From Actinomycetota bacterium (GTDB lineage Bacteria; Actinomycetota; Acidimicrobiia; IMCC26256; PALSA-555): DNA of 34,037 nt. The position numbers and the translations under genes are program-made. The stretch is taken from NCBI GenBank assembly GCA_016870245.1, contig VGCA01000010.1, positions 1-34,037 of the forward strand. Reading direction: 5' to 3'. Positions 8,429 to 16,450 of this stretch are shown here, piece by piece (the first letter of the stretch is position 1; every line of letters starts with the position of its first letter). The notes below the pieces were generated by a model. That model was not told the origin of the DNA, did no database searches, and worked only from the letters and a program-made list of their open reading frames with translations.

Positions 8429-9226
8429 TCAGGCGAGGTGCACGCCCAGCGCGGTCACGACGACGACCATCAGCCCGAGCAGCATCTGGCGTATTCCGAT
8501 CACCGTCGGGGGCGCGACCGATCGGTCGGTGAGTCGCTCGAACCCGATCACGACGAGCACGGCAATCGCACCGGCCAGCATCGAGGGCTCGAGCAGGACC
8601 GCCGCCGCGGCGGCGACGACGCTGCATGCGTCGGCGGCGACGAGGGTGGAGGCGGCCACGGGCCGGCCGTGCATCCGGAGGATCTGGGCGCGCACGTGGG
8701 GGATCGCGGTGATCGCCCGGGCGGCGAGCACGAGCCAGGCACTGGTCGCCTCGGCCGACCCGTGACCACCCGCGAGGACGATCATCGCCGCGACCGCGCT
8801 CACCCCGACGGCGCCCGCGAGCTCGGGCAGCAGCCGGCGGCTGCGGGAGCGGGTGTCGAACCAGAGCTCGAGTCCCACGAGCGGGGCCGCCACGACAGCG
8901 GGCCACCAGAACGCGCCGTCGGCGGTGACCACCGCGGTCGCGACGAGGGCGACCAGCACGACGGTCTCCGCGAGGAGCACCTTCCGGGCCAGGGCGGTGC
9001 GGGGCAGCGACCGCCCCCGGTGGCGGTCGACGAGCACGAACCGCAGCGGTGTGCGGGCGACGAATGCGAGCACCGCGGCCACGGCCAGGCAGGCCCCGGC
9101 GACGCTCGGCACGAGGAGCAGCCCGAGCAGCCCGGGCTCGGCGCTCAGACCCCAGCCTCCGTGCTCGGTCGGCAGGGCGACGGTGCGCAACGGTGCGCGG
9201 GTGTGGGCCTCGCCGGGCGCGCTCAC
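8429..9226 (-). CDS. YwiC-like family membrane protein
   Basis: PTEHGGWGLSAEPGLLGLLL near the N-terminus, multi-TM, ARAITAIPHVRAQILRMHGRP; GTG start at 9226-9224. Confidence 0.8.
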   Translation of the reverse strand: MSAPGEAHTRAPLRTVALPTEHGGWGLSAEPGLLGLLLVPSVAGACLAVAAVLAFVARTPLRFVLVDRHRGRSLPRTALARKVLLAETVVLVALVATAVVTADGAFWWPAVVAAPLVGLELWFDTRSRSRRLLPELAGAVGVSAVAAMIVLAGGHGSAEATSAWLVLAARAITAIPHVRAQILRMHGRPVAASTLVAADACSVVAAAAAVLLEPSMLAGAIAVLVVIGFERLTDRSVAPPTVIGIRQMLLGLMVVVVTALGVHLA

Positions 9227-9357
9227 CCGTCCCCCGGGGCGTCGTCGGCCGCCGGCTCGTTGCCCCAGCCCTCGCAGAGGCCGGGGTGCACCTTGATCCG
9301 CACCCCGCGGGTCGGCGCGCCCCGGGGGATTCGGGAGTCGATCCTCGTGGGTCGCAC
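9223..9357 (-). pseudogene. Possible truncated 3Fe-4S/4Fe-4S ferredoxin remnant
   Basis: Minus-strand ORF ...GVRIKVHPGLCEGWGNEPAADDAPGDG*; VRIKVHPGLCEGWGN resembles small ferredoxin N-termini but lacks the remaining Cys ligands; stop overlaps the YwiC GTG. Confidence 0.35.
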
Positions 9358-9439
9358 AGTCGGAGCCTCGACGATTCCGGGCGGGGAGTCCAGGGCCGTA
9401 GGTCCTGAGCCCGGTTCCGCGATGCGCCAGAATGCGGGG

Positions 9440-10270
9440 ATGGGCAGTTGGTCCCCCGAGGTGGGCGCCGCGCACGCGGTGATCCCTTCGTTGTTCGAGG
9501 TGTACGACGCGGAACTGGTCCCCCTCGTGTTCGAGGGCTACGTCGACGACCTCGTCGCGCGGACGGTCGCGGTCGCCCCCGACGCGGTGCTCGAGGTCGC
9601 GGCCGGCACCGGCGTGGTCACGCGGGGGCTGGCCGCCGCGCTGCCCGCCGACGTGCCGATCACGGCGACGGATCTCGTCGCGGGGATGCTGGAGCGGGCA
9701 CAGGCGGTCGGGACGGCCCGGCCGGTCACCTGGGAGGTGGCCGACGCCCTCGACCTCCCGTACGCCGACGCGAGCTTCGACGCGGTGGTGTGCGGCTTCG
9801 GCGCGATGTTCTTCTCGCCGCACGACGTCGCGTTCGCCCAGGCCCGTCGGGTGCTCCGTCCGGGGGGCACGTACCTCTGCACCGTCTGGGACTGCATCGA
9901 CCGCAACGAGCTCTGCGCGGCGGTCGCCGACGCCGTCGCCGAGATCTTCCCCGACGACCCGCCCGAGTTCCTCACCCGCACCCCGTACGGCTACTTCGAG
10001 CCCGACGTGATCGCGGCCGACCTCGCCGCCGCGGGGTTCACCGCCCGGCCCGAGATCGAGCGGGTCGAGCGTCGGGCTCGCGCTGCGTCGCCGGAGGACG
10101 TCGCCCGGGCGGTGTGCGCCGGGACCCCCCTGCGCGACGAGATCGTCCGCCGGGGCGATGACGCCCTCGCCCACGCGATCCGTGAGACGGCGCGTCGGCT
10201 GGAGGACCGGTTCGGCTCGGCCGACGTGGAGGGGCGGACGGCGGCGCTCGTGGTCACCGTCCGGGCCTGA
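9440..10270 (+). CDS. Class I SAM-dependent methyltransferase
   Basis: MGSWSPEV...VLEVAAGTGVVTRGLAAALP (motif I), ITATDLVAGMLERA, ALDLPYADASFDAVVCGFGAMFF, RVLRPGGTYLCTVWD. Confidence 0.92.
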   Translation: MGSWSPEVGAAHAVIPSLFEVYDAELVPLVFEGYVDDLVARTVAVAPDAVLEVAAGTGVVTRGLAAALPADVPITATDLVAGMLERAQAVGTARPVTWEVADALDLPYADASFDAVVCGFGAMFFSPHDVAFAQARRVLRPGGTYLCTVWDCIDRNELCAAVADAVAEIFPDDPPEFLTRTPYGYFEPDVIAADLAAAGFTARPEIERVERRARAASPEDVARAVCAGTPLRDEIVRRGDDALAHAIRETARRLEDRFGSADVEGRTAALVVTVRA

Positions 10271-10349
10271 GCGGCGCGCTCGGGGAGTGGCCGGGCGAGC
10301 GGAATAGCATGCGCGGACCGGGGGACCATGACCGAAAGGACCCGTCTGC

Positions 10350-11465
10350 GTGGATCCCGACGTGATCCGGAGCGGTGAAGATCAGGAGCGCACCGAAGTC
10401 CGCCTCGTCGCGCGCGGGATCGCCACCGCGGTCGCTCCCGAGGAGGGCCTCACCGACGTCCAGGCCGACCTGCTCGAGGCGATCGCGAGCGCGCTGACCG
10501 GCGTCGACGTCGACTACCGATCGCTCGAACCGCTCGGACCGGAGGAGCTCGCCGAGGTGCTCGCGCGTCGCGACCTCGACTACCGGCAGCGGATCGTGCA
10601 CCACATGGTCCTGGCCGAGCTGGTCCTCCGGCCCATCCCCACGGTCGTGGCCCACCGGGTGCACCTCTACGCGGAGGCGCTCGGCGTGAAGGACGACTTC
10701 GTGCGGCTCGCCCGTCGATACGCGCAGGGCGCGTTCGGGCTCGCCTACAAGGACCTCCAGCGCAACGGGTTCGCCGCCCATCTGCAGGGCGGCGGTGAGG
10801 GCGAGGTCAGCCCCGGGCCGGGCCGGGGGTCGCTCGACCCGGCGGCGGCCCCGTTCGCCCCCGCGGAGCTCGACCCGGAGCTCGAGGCCACCTGGCGCGG
10901 CTTCGCCGGGCTCCCGCCCGACACGCTCGGGTTCCAGGCGTGGGACATGTACGACGCCCGGGGCTTCGAGCTGCCCGGCGGTCCCGGCGGGGCGCCGCGC
11001 TACCTCGCCCAGCACGACTTCGTGCACGTCCTCGCCGACTACGGCACGAACCTCCGCGGCGAGCTCGAGGTGTTCTCGTTCATCGGGCGGGCCGACCCCG
11101 ACCCCAAGGGCTTCGCCTGGCTCGCGACGCTCACCGGCCTGTTCGAGACCGGCTACATCCCGACCACGGGCTTCTTCGACCGGGACGTGCGCGAGCGCGT
11201 GATCCAGGCGCCGGGCATGCACCGGCGGGTCGCCGATGCCATCCGCCGTGGCAAGGAGGTGTGCCGGGCCAACAACCTCGACCTGTTCGAGGTCGACTAC
11301 TACGCCGTCGCCGACCGCCCGGTCGAGGATCTGCGCGCGCACTTCGCGGTCCCGCCCAAGGGCGAGCACGCGCTGGAGGCCGGCTCGGTGGGCCTCTTCG
11401 ACCTGGCGGGGATGTCGGAGATCCAGCAGCAGGCCGTCGCCGCCCGAAGGGGAGCCGCGCAATGA
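10350..11465 (+). CDS. COQ4-like domain protein (paralog A)
   Basis: HDFVHVLADYGTNLRGE matches HDxxH-x11-E; helical N-terminal domain (GLTDVQADLLEAIASALTGV...LARRDLDYRQRIVHHMVLAELVLRP); colinear similarity to 23308-24510. Confidence 0.75.
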   Translation: MDPDVIRSGEDQERTEVRLVARGIATAVAPEEGLTDVQADLLEAIASALTGVDVDYRSLEPLGPEELAEVLARRDLDYRQRIVHHMVLAELVLRPIPTVVAHRVHLYAEALGVKDDFVRLARRYAQGAFGLAYKDLQRNGFAAHLQGGGEGEVSPGPGRGSLDPAAAPFAPAELDPELEATWRGFAGLPPDTLGFQAWDMYDARGFELPGGPGGAPRYLAQHDFVHVLADYGTNLRGELEVFSFIGRADPDPKGFAWLATLTGLFETGYIPTTGFFDRDVRERVIQAPGMHRRVADAIRRGKEVCRANNLDLFEVDYYAVADRPVEDLRAHFAVPPKGEHALEAGSVGLFDLAGMSEIQQQAVAARRGAAQ

Positions 11466-11794
11466 GGAACCACAACTTCAGCCAGACCATCGCGATCCGG
11501 TGCGAGGACCCGACGCCCTTGATCGAGCTGCTCGAGCAGTGGGACGTCGACCAGGCCTCCGCCGACATCATGGGGTACATGGGGATCCGGCTCCTCGCCG
11601 ACCGCGAGGAACCCGGCCGCTACCTCATCGTCGCCGACTTCGGCGTGGTGGATCCCGACGTGTCGGCGGCCGACGAGGCCGCCCGCAACAACGAGCGGCC
11701 CGAGACCCAGGCGACCTCGGCGGCGATGCTGGCGCACTGCATCGGCGAGCCCGAGTACCACGACTACGACGAGCTGTACCGCACCGACTTCTGA
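11462..11794 (+). CDS. Small protein, possibly a dimeric alpha/beta-barrel (ABM-like) fold; coupled to COQ4-like A
   Basis: MRNHNFSQTIAIRCEDPTPLIELLEQWD...RYLIVADFGVVD...NNERPETQ...GEPEYHDYDELYRTDF; ATGA overlap with upstream stop. Confidence 0.75.
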   Translation: MRNHNFSQTIAIRCEDPTPLIELLEQWDVDQASADIMGYMGIRLLADREEPGRYLIVADFGVVDPDVSAADEAARNNERPETQATSAAMLAHCIGEPEYHDYDELYRTDF

Positions 11795-11807
11795 CGCAGG
11801 TCGGCGA

Positions 11808-12695
11808 TCAGATCGCCTCGTCGAGCATCGGCAGGACCGCCCCGAGGAAGCGGGCCGGCGACTCCACCATCGGGTAGTGCCCGACGCGGTCGAGGTGCAC
11901 GACTGCGGCGTCGGGGCGCGCCTCCTGGAGGCGCTGGGCCATGGGCGCGACCGCGATCGGGTCGTCGAGCCCCCAGACCACTCCCAGGGGCGCCGGGTGC
12001 GACTCGATGGCGCCGGTGAAGCGGCCCTGGCTGCGGCGGCGCTCCTCGATGTAGCGGATGAGCCGCGCCAGCACGCGGTTGCCGTCGCCGTGGCAGATCA
12101 TCGCCGCGTGGGCCCGCAGCTCGGCGTCGGCAACCGCGGTGTGGGGGCTGAACGTGGCCGCCAGCGCGTCCGCCAGCGCGGCCTCGTCGGGGGCGAGGGC
12201 GGGTTCGAGCACCGCGTCGGGCAGCGCGAGCAGCATCTCCTGGCCCGCGGTGAGCTGGGCCATCTCGATGTAGATGCTGCCGTTGGTGACCACGCGGCGG
12301 GTGACGCGCACGTCCCAGTCGCCGTCGAGGTGGCGGGCGAGGAGCTCGCCGCCGACCGTGTTGCCCATGTCGTGGCTGAGAAGGGCGACATCGTCGACCC
12401 CCAGGGCGGCGACGAACGCCTGCGCGATGTCGGCCTGCAGGGCCATCGTGTACGCCACGTCGGGCTTGTCGGACAGCCCGTAGCCGAGCATGTCGAAGAG
12501 CAGCACCCGGCGGTTGCCGCGCAGGCCGTCGAGCACCGCTGCGTAGTCGTACGACGACGTGGGGAAGCCGTGGAGCACGAGCAGGGGCTCGGCGGTCTCG
12601 GGTCCGGCGGCGGGGGCCACCATGGTGAAGACCCGGTGTCCGGCGAGCTCCCGGTGCTCACCCCGCGCCGCCCACCCCGCCACTGCATCCGTCAT
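11808..12695 (-). CDS. Alpha/beta hydrolase (haloalkane dehalogenase/MEST-like, Asp nucleophile)
   Basis: LLVLHGFPTSSYDY (oxyanion HG), LLSHDMGNTVGGELLAR (nucleophile elbow with D), WGLDDPIA, C-terminal VGHYPMVESP. Confidence 0.9.
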   Translation of the reverse strand: MTDAVAGWAARGEHRELAGHRVFTMVAPAAGPETAEPLLVLHGFPTSSYDYAAVLDGLRGNRRVLLFDMLGYGLSDKPDVAYTMALQADIAQAFVAALGVDDVALLSHDMGNTVGGELLARHLDGDWDVRVTRRVVTNGSIYIEMAQLTAGQEMLLALPDAVLEPALAPDEAALADALAATFSPHTAVADAELRAHAAMICHGDGNRVLARLIRYIEERRRSQGRFTGAIESHPAPLGVVWGLDDPIAVAPMAQRLQEARPDAAVVHLDRVGHYPMVESPARFLGAVLPMLDEAI

Positions 12696-12770
12696 GGCGG
12701 CACGCTATCGCTCCGGGCTCCAATAGGGTGCGGGCCGAGGTCCGGTCGGAACGGGCCACGGGAGGGGACC

Positions 12771-14492
12771 GTGCTCGACACCCGCATCGACGGCGCCACC
12801 GTCGTGGACGGCACCGGCGCACCCGGTCGGTCCGCCGACGTCGGCATCCGCGACGGCAGGGTCGTCGCGCTCGGCCGGCTCGACGAGCCGGCACGCGAGA
12901 CCATCGCGGCCGACGGGCTCGTGGTATGCCCGGGCTTCGTCGACCCGCACACCCACTACGACGCCCAGCTGTTCTGGGACGCCGCGGCGTCGCCCTCGAA
13001 CGTGCACGGGGTGACCACGGTGATCGGGGGCAACTGCTCGTTCGCGCTCGCGCCGCTGCACGCCGACGACGCCGACTACACCCGGCGCATGATGGCGCGC
13101 GTGGAGGGGATGCCCCTGGGCGCCCTCGAGACCGGCGTGCCGTGGTCGTGGGAGACGTTCGGCGAGTACCTCGACGCGCTGGAGGGCCGCATCGGCGTCA
13201 ACGCCGCGTTCCTCGCCGGGCACTCGGCGCTGCGCCGGTACGTGCTCGGGCCCGACGCCAACGTGACGGCCGCCGACGCCGACGGGCTCGCCCGGCTCGA
13301 GGTCGCGCTCGCCGACGCGCTGGCCGCGGGCGCGCTCGGCTTCTCCACCGACATCTCCACCGCCCACATGGACGGCGACGGCGACCCGATCCCCGCGCGC
13401 GGCGCGACGTTCGAGGAGCACCTGGCGCTGTGCGCGGTCGTGGGTCGTCACCCCGGCACCACGCTCGCGGGCATCTTCGACGGCGGCAGCACGGGCTGGA
13501 CCGACGCCGAGGTCGAGCACCTCACCCGCATGTCGGCGATGGCGAACCGGGTCCTCAACTGGAACCTGCTCGTCCCCGACGCCGCGTACCCCGACAAGGT
13601 CGCCCAGCAGCTGGCGCTGTCGACGCACGCACGGGCGCACGGCGGCCGGATCGTCGCGCTGCTGATGCCCACGCTCGTGCCGATGACGATGAGCTTCGGC
13701 ACGTACTGCGCGCTGTTCCTCATCCCGGGGTGGCGCGACACCATGGCCCTCGCGCTCGGAGCGCGCGTGCGGGCGCTTGGCGACCCCGACACCCGCCGGC
13801 GACTCGAGGCCGCCGCCAACAGCGAGGCCGCCGGCATGTTCCGGGTGCTCGGCAACTTCGCGGGCTACCGGATCGGCGACACGCACAGCCCGGCCAACTC
13901 GGGGCTCAGCGGGCGGCTCGTGGGCGACATCGCCCGCGAGCGGGGCGCCGACCCGTTCGACACGCTGGTCGACATCGTGCTCGCCGACGACCTGCGCACC
14001 GTGCTGTGGCCGCCGCCGGCCGGCGACGACGACGCCACGTGGGCCCTGCGGGCGAGCGTGTGGCACGACGAAGACGTCCTGCTCGCCGGCTCGGACGCCG
14101 GTGCCCACCTCGACCGCATGTGCGGAGGCGCGTACCCCACCCAGTTCCTCGCCGACTGCCTCCGGGGGCGTCGCTTCATGCCGCTCGAGCAGGCGGTGCA
14201 CGCGTTCACCGGGAAGCCGGCCGCGCTGTTCGGCCTCCGCGACCGGGGTGTGGTGACCGAGGGTGCCCACGCCGACCTGGTGGTGCTCGACCCGGACACC
14301 GTGGGGGCGGAGCCTGCTCGCCTCGTGACCGACCTGCCCGATGGGGCCGTCCGGCTCGTCGCCGGATCGACCGGGGTGCACCGCGTCCTCGTCAACGGGG
14401 TCGAGACCGTGCGCGACGGCGTGGCCACCGGGGCCACGCCGGGCACGGTGCTGCGCTCGGGCCGCGACACCGACACCGTCACCGCCCGCTGA
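12771..14492 (+). CDS. Amidohydrolase family protein (N-acyl-D-amino-acid deacylase-like)
   Basis: GTG start with GGAGGGG SD; TVVDGTGAPGRSADVGIRDGRVVALG, GFVDPHTHYDAQLFWD, GVTTVIGGNCSFALAP, C-terminal GVVTEGAHADLVVLDPDTV. Confidence 0.93.
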   Translation: MLDTRIDGATVVDGTGAPGRSADVGIRDGRVVALGRLDEPARETIAADGLVVCPGFVDPHTHYDAQLFWDAAASPSNVHGVTTVIGGNCSFALAPLHADDADYTRRMMARVEGMPLGALETGVPWSWETFGEYLDALEGRIGVNAAFLAGHSALRRYVLGPDANVTAADADGLARLEVALADALAAGALGFSTDISTAHMDGDGDPIPARGATFEEHLALCAVVGRHPGTTLAGIFDGGSTGWTDAEVEHLTRMSAMANRVLNWNLLVPDAAYPDKVAQQLALSTHARAHGGRIVALLMPTLVPMTMSFGTYCALFLIPGWRDTMALALGARVRALGDPDTRRRLEAAANSEAAGMFRVLGNFAGYRIGDTHSPANSGLSGRLVGDIARERGADPFDTLVDIVLADDLRTVLWPPPAGDDDATWALRASVWHDEDVLLAGSDAGAHLDRMCGGAYPTQFLADCLRGRRFMPLEQAVHAFTGKPAALFGLRDRGVVTEGAHADLVVLDPDTVGAEPARLVTDLPDGAVRLVAGSTGVHRVLVNGVETVRDGVATGATPGTVLRSGRDTDTVTAR

Positions 14493-14503
14493 CCCGCCTC
14501 GCC

Positions 14504-14558
14504 GACGTTTTGGCGTCCCCAGGGCATCGATGTGATGCGCCGGGGACGCCAGAACGTC
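14504..14558. terminator. Long inverted repeat between convergent genes
   Basis: GACGTTTTGGCGTCCCC (14504-14520) pairs with GGGGACGCCAGAACGTC (14542-14558): 17-bp stem with one G-U; loop holds nested GCATC/GATGC. Overlaps the SDR stop codon. Confidence 0.7.
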
Positions 14559-15330
14559 AGTGGAGCATGACGGCGCCGCCGTCGGCCATCACGGTCTGAC
14601 CGGTCATGTACTGCGACGCGTCGGACAGCAAGAACGCGACGACCGGCGCGATGTCGGTCTCGGCATCGCCGTCGCGGGGGATCGGCTGGTTCGCGTAGGT
14701 GCGCTCCCACAGGGCCTTGCGCTGCGGGTCGTCGTCGGGTGGGGCCCGGTGACCCGCCGACACGGGGCACACGCAGTTGACGGTGATGCCGTCGGCCCCC
14801 CACTCTCGTGCCGCCACGCGGGTGAGCCCGCGGATCGCCTCCTTCGATGACGAGTACGGCCCGTAGCCCGCGCCACCGGTCAGCCCGGCGTTGGAACCGA
14901 AGGTGACGATGCGCCCGCGGCCCTGCGCCTTCATGTGCGGGTACACCGCCTGCATCAGCCAGAGCGTGCCCTTGGGGCCGGTGTCGAACAGGAGGTCCAT
15001 GTCGGCCTCCCCCACCTCGGCCAGCGGGGTCACGGAGCGGAACGTCTGCGCGTTGGCGACCAGACCGTCGATGCGCCCGAAGCGGGCCACGGTCGCGTCG
15101 GCCATCGCACGACAGGCCTCGCGGTCGGCGACGTCGAACGAGAGAGGCAGGAAGTCGGCGCCGAGCCCGTCGAGCTCCTGGGCGAGGCTGTCGAGGCGGT
15201 GCTGCTTCCGGCCCGTCACCACCAGCCGGGCCCCGCGCCCGGCGAGGTGGCGAGCCAGGCCGCGTCCGATGCCCCGAGAGGCGCCGGTCACGACGACGAC
15301 CCGTCCGGTGAGGTCGGTGTCCAGGGTCAC
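14557..15330 (-). CDS. SDR family oxidoreductase
   Basis: GRVVVVTGASRGIGRGLARHLAGRGARLVVTGRK, VANAQ, YGPYSSSKEAIRGLTR, C-terminal MTGQTVMADGGAVMLH; GTG start. Confidence 0.93.
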   Translation of the reverse strand: MTLDTDLTGRVVVVTGASRGIGRGLARHLAGRGARLVVTGRKQHRLDSLAQELDGLGADFLPLSFDVADREACRAMADATVARFGRIDGLVANAQTFRSVTPLAEVGEADMDLLFDTGPKGTLWLMQAVYPHMKAQGRGRIVTFGSNAGLTGGAGYGPYSSSKEAIRGLTRVAAREWGADGITVNCVCPVSAGHRAPPDDDPQRKALWERTYANQPIPRDGDAETDIAPVVAFLLSDASQYMTGQTVMADGGAVMLH

Positions 15331-15367
15331 GGGCGCATGATCGCACGGGAGCGGTCAGACTGGGGCC

Positions 15368-16288
15368 ATGCGCATCGGGATCAACGGATCAGGACTCATC
15401 GCCCTCGGGCAGCCGGCGGCCGCCATCGTCGACCACGCGGTCGCGGCCGAGGCCGACGGATTCTCGTCGTACTGGCTCGCCCAGCTCGTCGCACCCGACG
15501 CGATCACGGTGCTCGGGGTGATCGGCACGCGGACCTCGTCGATCGAGCTCGGCACCGCGGTCGTGCCCACCTGGCCTCGGCACCCGCTCATGCTCGCCGC
15601 GCAGTCGCTCACCGCCTCCGACCTGAGCGGGGGCCGCTTCACCCTCGGGCTCGGACTCGCCCACAAGTCGACGGTCGAGGCCTCGCTCCACGTGCCGTTC
15701 TCCCGGCCCGCCCGCCACATGGACGAGTACCTCTCCGTGCTGTTGCCGGCGCTCGCCGACCGCCGGGTCGACGCGCGGGGCGAGATCTGGTCGGGGACGG
15801 CCGAGTCGATGGGGGCGCCGGCCGGAGTGGCCACGCCGTCGGTCGTGCTGGCGGCGATGGGCCCGCGCATGCTCGCGCTCGCGGGCGGGCGGGCCGACGG
15901 CACCATCTTGTGGCTGAGCGGACCCAGGGTGATCGAGGCCGACATCGCGCCGCCGCTGCGGGCCGCGGCCGAGGCGGCCGGGCGTCCGGCGCCCCGCGTC
16001 GTCGCCAGCGTCCCCGTGGCGGTGACCGACGACCCCGACGGCATGCGCGCCCTCATCGACGGCGTGCTCGCCAACTACAACGACCTCCCGTCGTACCAGC
16101 GGGTGATGGACCTCGAAGGCGCGAGCGGACCCGCGGCGGTGTCATTGGTCGGCGACGAGGACACCGTGCGCACCGGGATCGAGGCCTTCGCCGCGGCCGG
16201 GGCGACCGACTTCGCCGCACTCGAGATCGCGTTCACCGAGGACGACGCCGCCCGGACCCGGGCGCTCCTGCGTTCGCTCCTCGCCTGA
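15368..16288 (+). CDS. LLM-class (putative F420-dependent) oxidoreductase
   Basis: MRIGINGSGL...AAEADGFSSYWLAQL...SSIELGTAVVPTWPRHPLMLAAQSLTASDLSGGRFTLGLGLAHK. Confidence 0.92.
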   Translation: MRIGINGSGLIALGQPAAAIVDHAVAAEADGFSSYWLAQLVAPDAITVLGVIGTRTSSIELGTAVVPTWPRHPLMLAAQSLTASDLSGGRFTLGLGLAHKSTVEASLHVPFSRPARHMDEYLSVLLPALADRRVDARGEIWSGTAESMGAPAGVATPSVVLAAMGPRMLALAGGRADGTILWLSGPRVIEADIAPPLRAAAEAAGRPAPRVVASVPVAVTDDPDGMRALIDGVLANYNDLPSYQRVMDLEGASGPAAVSLVGDEDTVRTGIEAFAAAGATDFAALEIAFTEDDAARTRALLRSLLA

Positions 16289-16328
16289 GGGGGTCACCCC
16301 GGCAGGCGTGGCCCCGGAGCGGCGCACC

Positions 16329-16383
16329 ACGTAACCTGCTGTTCACGTAGCGCGAACAATCAGGACAGGTGCTTACGTAACCT
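16329..16383 (+). promoter_or_regulatory. Repeated ACGTA elements upstream of mrp operon
   Basis: ACGTAACCT at 16329-16337 and 16375-16383; ACGTA at 16345-16349 inside imperfect dyad GTTCACGtagCGCGAAC (16341-16357); TTACGTAA palindrome at 16373-16380. Confidence 0.35.
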
Positions 16384-16450
16384 CGAATCAGGTGAGCCGG
16401 GAAGTCTGGTCGGCATCCGTGGTCCCGCCTTCAGAAGGGGTTCGTCGCGC

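Noticed and set aside
3668-10270. 2200-aa plus-strand ORF
   Set aside because: Shadow frame antisense to the CaiB, metalloprotease and YwiC-like genes; low-complexity R/G/H/V-rich translation. Only its 3' end (from 9440) is a real methyltransferase.
12705-14381. 558-aa minus-strand ORF
   Set aside because: Antisense to the amidohydrolase, whose motifs are convincing on the plus strand.
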